Positions 60,602-64,000 of a stretch of 64,000 nt of DNA are shown in pieces. The number at the start of each line of letters is the position of its first letter. Position 1 is the first letter of the stretch. Origin of the DNA: an uncultured Negativicutes bacterium (GTDB lineage Bacteria > Bacillota > Negativicutes > Acidaminococcales > Acidaminococcaceae); assembly GCA_947074185.1 (NCBI GenBank), contig CAMTOO010000002.1, positions 1 through 64,000 on the forward strand. Reading direction: 5' to 3'. A program made the translations under genes and the position numbers. The notes below the pieces were generated by a model. The model was given only the letters and a program-made list of their open reading frames with translations. It searched no databases and had not been told where the DNA came from.

Positions 60602-60622
60602 TCGTTCTTTTCTTGATAAAAT
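60594..60622 (+). promoter_or_regulatory. Promoter of the peptidoglycan glycosyltransferase gene
   Basis: TTGCCA (60594-60599) and TAAAAT (60617-60622) are separated by 17 nt. The ATG lies about 60 nt further on, after GAAAGGAATTTT. Confidence 0.55.
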
Positions 60623-60682
60623 AGAGAGGAATTGTTATTTAGTACGATATTTTTTTAATATATTAGCTAAGAAAGGAATTTT

Positions 60683-61552
60683 ATGAGAACTCGTATTTTT
60701 ATACTAACAGTCTTGGTGATTGCAGGTTGTTTTGCATATTCAGCATTTGAAAGTTCTTTACCGAGCTTTATGCGTACATCTGATCCATCTATCAAAGGTT
60801 CTATCAATACTGTTACTACAACAACTAAAGAAATCGGTAAAATGTCTAAAGATGCTGCGGAAAAAGCTGTAAAAGCTGGCAAAGAAGCAAAAGATGATGC
60901 TGTTCCTTTTATGGAAAAAATTCAAACCATTATTTATATAGAAGAAGCTGTTGCTAATAAAAAGAAAGAAGTAGATTGGGTACCATTAGATGATATTCCA
61001 AAAATTACTCGTGATGCTCTTTTAGCAATAGAAGACCGTAATTTTTACGAACACGGTGGCATTGACATGAATGCTATCATGCGTGCAAGTTTAGTCAATC
61101 TTACTTCTGGTGGTGTTGTAGAAGGCGCAAGCACAATAACACAACAATTAGTTAAGAATATATTTTTAACTAGCGAACAAAGTTATTCACGCAAGATTCA
61201 AGAAGCTATCTTATCCTTTAGATTAGAACAAAAATTTACTAAAGACGAAATACTAGAAATGTATTTTAATACTACATATTTTGGTGCTGGTACTTATGGT
61301 ATAAAAGAAGCAAGTAAAACTTATTTCAACAAAGATCCTAAAAATTTAACATTACCTGAAAGCTGTGTAATAGCGGCTCTTCCATATGCTCCTTCAGCTC
61401 TCAACCCACTCGAAAATCCAGATGGTTGTGGTAAACGTGCTAATCTTGTTTTAACTAGTATGCAAAAAGCAAATTTTATCACTCAAAAAGAGGCTGAAGC
61501 AACTCGCATTAACGGTGCATATCTTAGCAATGATACCTTTGTGAAATTCTAA
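60683..61552 (+). CDS. mtgA: Monofunctional peptidoglycan glycosyltransferase (GT51)
   Basis: The protein is 289 residues. The GT51 motifs are in order: 'AIEDRNFYEHGGID' with catalytic Glu117, 'GASTITQQLVKN', 'RKIQEAILSFRLEQKFTKDE' and 'YFNTTYFGAGTYGI'. It lacks a transpeptidase domain. Residues about 45-80 are charged and probably helical. The N-terminus is MRTRIFILTVLVIAGC; the IAGC fits a lipobox with Cys16, so it may be a lipoprotein rather than anchored by a plain helix. It polymerises lipid II outside the membrane. Confidence 0.9.
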   Translation: MRTRIFILTVLVIAGCFAYSAFESSLPSFMRTSDPSIKGSINTVTTTTKEIGKMSKDAAEKAVKAGKEAKDDAVPFMEKIQTIIYIEEAVANKKKEVDWVPLDDIPKITRDALLAIEDRNFYEHGGIDMNAIMRASLVNLTSGGVVEGASTITQQLVKNIFLTSEQSYSRKIQEAILSFRLEQKFTKDEILEMYFNTTYFGAGTYGIKEASKTYFNKDPKNLTLPESCVIAALPYAPSALNPLENPDGCGKRANLVLTSMQKANFITQKEAEATRINGAYLSNDTFVKF

Positions 61553-61558
61553 AAAAAT

Positions 61559-61587
61559 AAACTCCTATCTATATTAGATAGGAGTTT
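61559..61587. terminator. Bidirectional terminator between mtgA and the AICAR transformylase
   Basis: A 12-bp perfect inverted repeat (61559-61570 with 61576-61587) has a 5-nt loop. Tails are TTATTTTTT on the plus strand and ATTTTTTT on the minus strand. Confidence 0.87.
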
Positions 61588-61597
61588 TTATTTTTTA

Positions 61598-62773
61598 TTA
61601 ATGATGGAATAATCTTAAACCTGTAAAGGCCATTGCAATATTATATTTATCGCAAGTTTCGATAACATTATCATCTCTAATAGAACCGCCAGCTTGAGCA
61701 ATATAATCTACACCACTTCTATGTGCACGTTCAATATTATCGCCAAATGGGAAGAATGCATCACTTCCAAGAGATACGCCATGCAATTCTTTAATCCAAG
61801 CTTTCTTTTCTTCTCGTGTAAATACTTCAGGTTTTTCAGTGAAAAACTGCTGCCAAACACCATCTGCAAGTACATCTTCACAGTCATCAGAAATATATAC
61901 ATCAATAGTATTATCTCTGTCAGGACGACGCATTTCTGCTTTAAAAGGCAACGCAAGAACTTTTGGATTTTGACGCAACCACCAAATATCTGCTTTATTA
62001 CCAGCAAGTCTTGTGCAATGTACACGAGATTGTTGCCCAGCACCTATACCAATTGCTTGCCCATCTTTAACGTAACAAACAGAATTGGATTGAGTGTATT
62101 TTAAAGTAATTAAAGCAATCAATAAATCTCTCTCAGCTGCTGCTGGGATTTCTTTATTTTTAGTAGGACGTTCTTGTAATAAATCTTTAGTGATTTTAAC
62201 ATCATTTCTACTTTGTTCAAAAGTAATACCAAATACTTCTTTCACTTCGATTTCTTCAGGCACATAGTTTGGATCAATTTTTATTACATTATAAGTACCT
62301 TTACGTTTTTCTTTTAAAATAGCTAATGCTTCATCTGTATAACCTGGAGCAATAACACCATCAGATACTTCTCTAAAAAGAAGTTTTGCAGTTGCTTCAT
62401 CACAAACATCGGATAAAGCAACAAAATCACCATATGAAGACATTCTATCTGCTCCTCTTGCACATGCATATGCAGTTGCAATAGGAGTTAATTCTAAATC
62501 ATCCACATAATAGATCCTTTTTAATGTTTCACTAATATCAGTAGCAACAGCAGCACCTGCAGGACTAACATGTTTGAAAGATGTAGCTGCTGGAAGTCCA
62601 GTTGCTTCTTTAAGTTCCTTAACTAATTGCCAACTATTTAAAGCATCCAAAAAGTTAATATAACCTGGTCTACCATTTAATATTTCGATAGGCAACTCTT
62701 CGCCATTTTTTTTGTAAATTTTTGCAGTAGCCTGATTAGGATTACATCCATATTTTAGAATAAATTCTTTCAC
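61598..62773 (-). CDS. Stand-alone AICAR transformylase (PurH C-domain-like)
   Basis: The protein is 391 residues and matches the AICARFT part of PurH but lacks the N-terminal IMP cyclohydrolase domain. The catalytic Lys-His pair is K67-H68 in TSFKHVSPAGAAV; 'ALITLKYTQSNSVCYVKDGQ' and 'GAGQQSRVHCTRLA' bind folate and nucleotide. It formylates AICAR with 10-formyl-tetrahydrofolate. A separate cyclohydrolase or full PurH must exist elsewhere. It follows the DUF4127 gene by 27 nt and may share its transcript. Confidence 0.9.
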   Translation of the reverse strand: MKEFILKYGCNPNQATAKIYKKNGEELPIEILNGRPGYINFLDALNSWQLVKELKEATGLPAATSFKHVSPAGAAVATDISETLKRIYYVDDLELTPIATAYACARGADRMSSYGDFVALSDVCDEATAKLLFREVSDGVIAPGYTDEALAILKEKRKGTYNVIKIDPNYVPEEIEVKEVFGITFEQSRNDVKITKDLLQERPTKNKEIPAAAERDLLIALITLKYTQSNSVCYVKDGQAIGIGAGQQSRVHCTRLAGNKADIWWLRQNPKVLALPFKAEMRRPDRDNTIDVYISDDCEDVLADGVWQQFFTEKPEVFTREEKKAWIKELHGVSLGSDAFFPFGDNIERAHRSGVDYIAQAGGSIRDDNVIETCDKYNIAMAFTGLRLFHH

Positions 62774-62800
62774 GCTATTCCTCCTTAAGTTTGAGTAATA

Positions 62801-64000
62801 CTATTTGCTAACTCTAGTTACCTCTACTTCAAACATTCTATGCCAAGGTAGAGAGTATTTGTATTGATCAATCATATCTGTTCCAATAAATGTTTCTGCT
62901 AAATCATGTATATCTTCATTTAAAATATCTTCCACTCTTTTTTGCACTGGAGCAGGCATTAATTGATTAGGAAGTCCTTCAGGCCAAATTATCTCTCTAT
63001 AAATTTTGCCTCTAACGTTGGATTGATATGCCCAATCATCTAAATAACGTTTTGCAATAAGGTTATATCTGTCTTCTAATTCCATTTTCCTAGAAAGCAA
63101 GCCTTGTCCTAAGGTGAAGCCTAAGGAATTTCCTGCCGTATTCCAGCCACTATAAGAGCTGATATTCCAGCGTAAAGCACCTTCACGCAAAGCGTTTATA
63201 AGTCCATTATCTGCACCATTACCAAATGCTATATCAGCAACCGCTACTGGTTTTTTATCAGCAAGAGCTTTTTTAATATCATTCATGAAACCTTTTTGAT
63301 ATGGTTTGAGTTCCTGTGTATTGAACTCAGTATTTGCTTCATGAGTAATACCTTTTAAAGGTGTATTAATTGCTAATACTAAATCAGCAATATTTCTATT
63401 TCTAGTAGGAATACCACCTGCTGCTAATATATGTTCGCGAGCACTTACTGCTACGGTATCATCTTCATAAGTAGGTATTGTTTCGCCACCTTTGCCTTTT
63501 GCATATAAAACTTCTACAAAAGGATATTCATAATTAAGTTTATTTACCGCACGGTTTAAAAGAATCAAGCCTAATTGGTCAGCACCAGAGAAAAAGCGTA
63601 TACGTTCTTTTGGTAACTCTGTAACTAAAATATCCATAGCACGAGCTTCTTTGTGAGCTTGAGAATATGGCGCTGTATCATCTCTACCAATAAGCATATA
63701 GTCAAAATCTCCTGTTTCTACACCATGAAGCAATAGTTCTGTTGTAGAAAAGTTTAATTCTCTTCTGTCAAACATATCTTTAAGATATTCACTTGGAATT
63801 TCTTTCTTAAGTGCATCTAATTCTTTTTTCTCTTTGCGTTTAATTTCTTTTAAATCTTCTTTATCAAGTAGTTCGCCTAAACGGAAAATCTTTCTTCCCC
63901 ATTCGCCATAGTAAATAGGTTCTACTGGAGCTGAACTAGCTCTAGGCGATCTCATGATAGTTGTAAAAATATAAACATTAGGATTATTATTCCCTGCATT
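62801..64000 (-). CDS. DUF4127 family protein, N-terminal part outside the window
   Basis: The gene is partial: the reading frame stays open from the ATG at 63955 to the window edge, and residues before that Met ('NPNVYIFTTI' then MRSPRASS) align with 'DIKIYGFSTIMRTPTAS' of the paralog at 43200. About 399 residues are visible. Shared blocks are 'GRDDTAPYSQAHKEA', 'GADQLGLILL', 'DIAFGNGADNG', 'YSGWNTAGNSLGF' and 'RYLDDWAYQSN'. It has a Lys/Glu-rich insert ('IKRKEKKELDALKKE'). The function is unknown. Confidence 0.85.
   Translation of the reverse strand, partial: NAGNNNPNVYIFTTIMRSPRASSAPVEPIYYGEWGRKIFRLGELLDKEDLKEIKRKEKKELDALKKEIPSEYLKDMFDRRELNFSTTELLLHGVETGDFDYMLIGRDDTAPYSQAHKEARAMDILVTELPKERIRFFSGADQLGLILLNRAVNKLNYEYPFVEVLYAKGKGGETIPTYEDDTVAVSAREHILAAGGIPTRNRNIADLVLAINTPLKGITHEANTEFNTQELKPYQKGFMNDIKKALADKKPVAVADIAFGNGADNGLINALREGALRWNISSYSGWNTAGNSLGFTLGQGLLSRKMELEDRYNLIAKRYLDDWAYQSNVRGKIYREIIWPEGLPNQLMPAPVQKRVEDILNEDIHDLAETFIGTDMIDQYKYSLPWHRMFEVEVTRVSK

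Noticed and set aside
1-64000. CRISPR array, prophage or insertion sequence
   Set aside because: I found no regularly spaced repeats, integrase, transposase or phage structural genes.

Overview
The window looks like one 64-kb chromosomal stretch of an AT-rich anaerobe of the Firmicutes, most likely the class Negativicutes. The clues are two DUF4127 proteins, a glmS ribozyme, two T-box leaders, an L20-type infC leader, a group-4 hydrogenase and strict-anaerobe metabolism (class I fumarase, malic enzyme). The lineage call is an inference; no rRNA gene is present. Nearly all genes are on the minus strand, which fits one replichore. I see no prophage, insertion sequence or CRISPR array.

Layout by position. 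44-532: a short ArgA-like acetyltransferase. 607-7836: a compact energy-converting [NiFe] hydrogenase operon, transcribed hyfB-C-E-F-G-I. 7925-8803: an amidohydrolase. 8911-12691: pheST behind a Phe T-box. 12701-15641: ktrB-ktrA-rRNA methyltransferase. 15643-16952: infC-rpmI-rplT behind an L20-type leader. 16957-19931: dac, rlmI and divergent sfsA. 19971-22783: fumarase and malic enzyme. 22850-26902: phosphodiesterase, rdgB, an HDAC-family deacetylase and a hydantoinase/oxoprolinase. 27032-28738: a three-gene operon with an F420 ligase-like protein. 28756-28916: tRNA-Arg(CCG). 28926-36469: pdxK, an orphan pseudopilin, a gamma-glutamyltransferase divergent from an amidohydrolase, a split chromate transporter and an FMN hydroxy-acid dehydrogenase. 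36494-40743: a UbiD/UbiX/LpdD aromatic-acid decarboxylase operon with DUF554 and a MerR regulator. 40801-43108: thrS with a Thr T-box. 43139-44789: DUF4127. 44829-47453: yajQ and glmS with its ribozyme. 47487-52287: cdaA-cdaR-FAD protein-glmM. 52271-60484: the arginine operon argC-J-B-D-F-G-H. 60557-64000: a peptidoglycan glycosyltransferase, a stand-alone AICAR transformylase and a second DUF4127 gene cut by the window edge.

How they fit together. Arginine synthesis is complete from N-acetylglutamate, with both ArgJ and a short ArgA-like enzyme able to supply acetylglutamate. GlmS and GlmM feed amino sugars into the wall, and the glmM operon also makes the c-di-AMP synthase; the Ktr K+ channel is a plausible c-di-AMP target. 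Malic enzyme and fumarase link pyruvate, malate and fumarate. The hydrogenase could couple H2 turnover to an ion gradient. The most distinctive accessory block is the LpdC-type decarboxylase operon. Its LpdC homolog closely resembles the Lactobacillus gallate decarboxylase, and it sits behind a promoter with a 19-bp spacer and an inverted repeat, the architecture bound by MerR activators; the MerR gene is immediately upstream.
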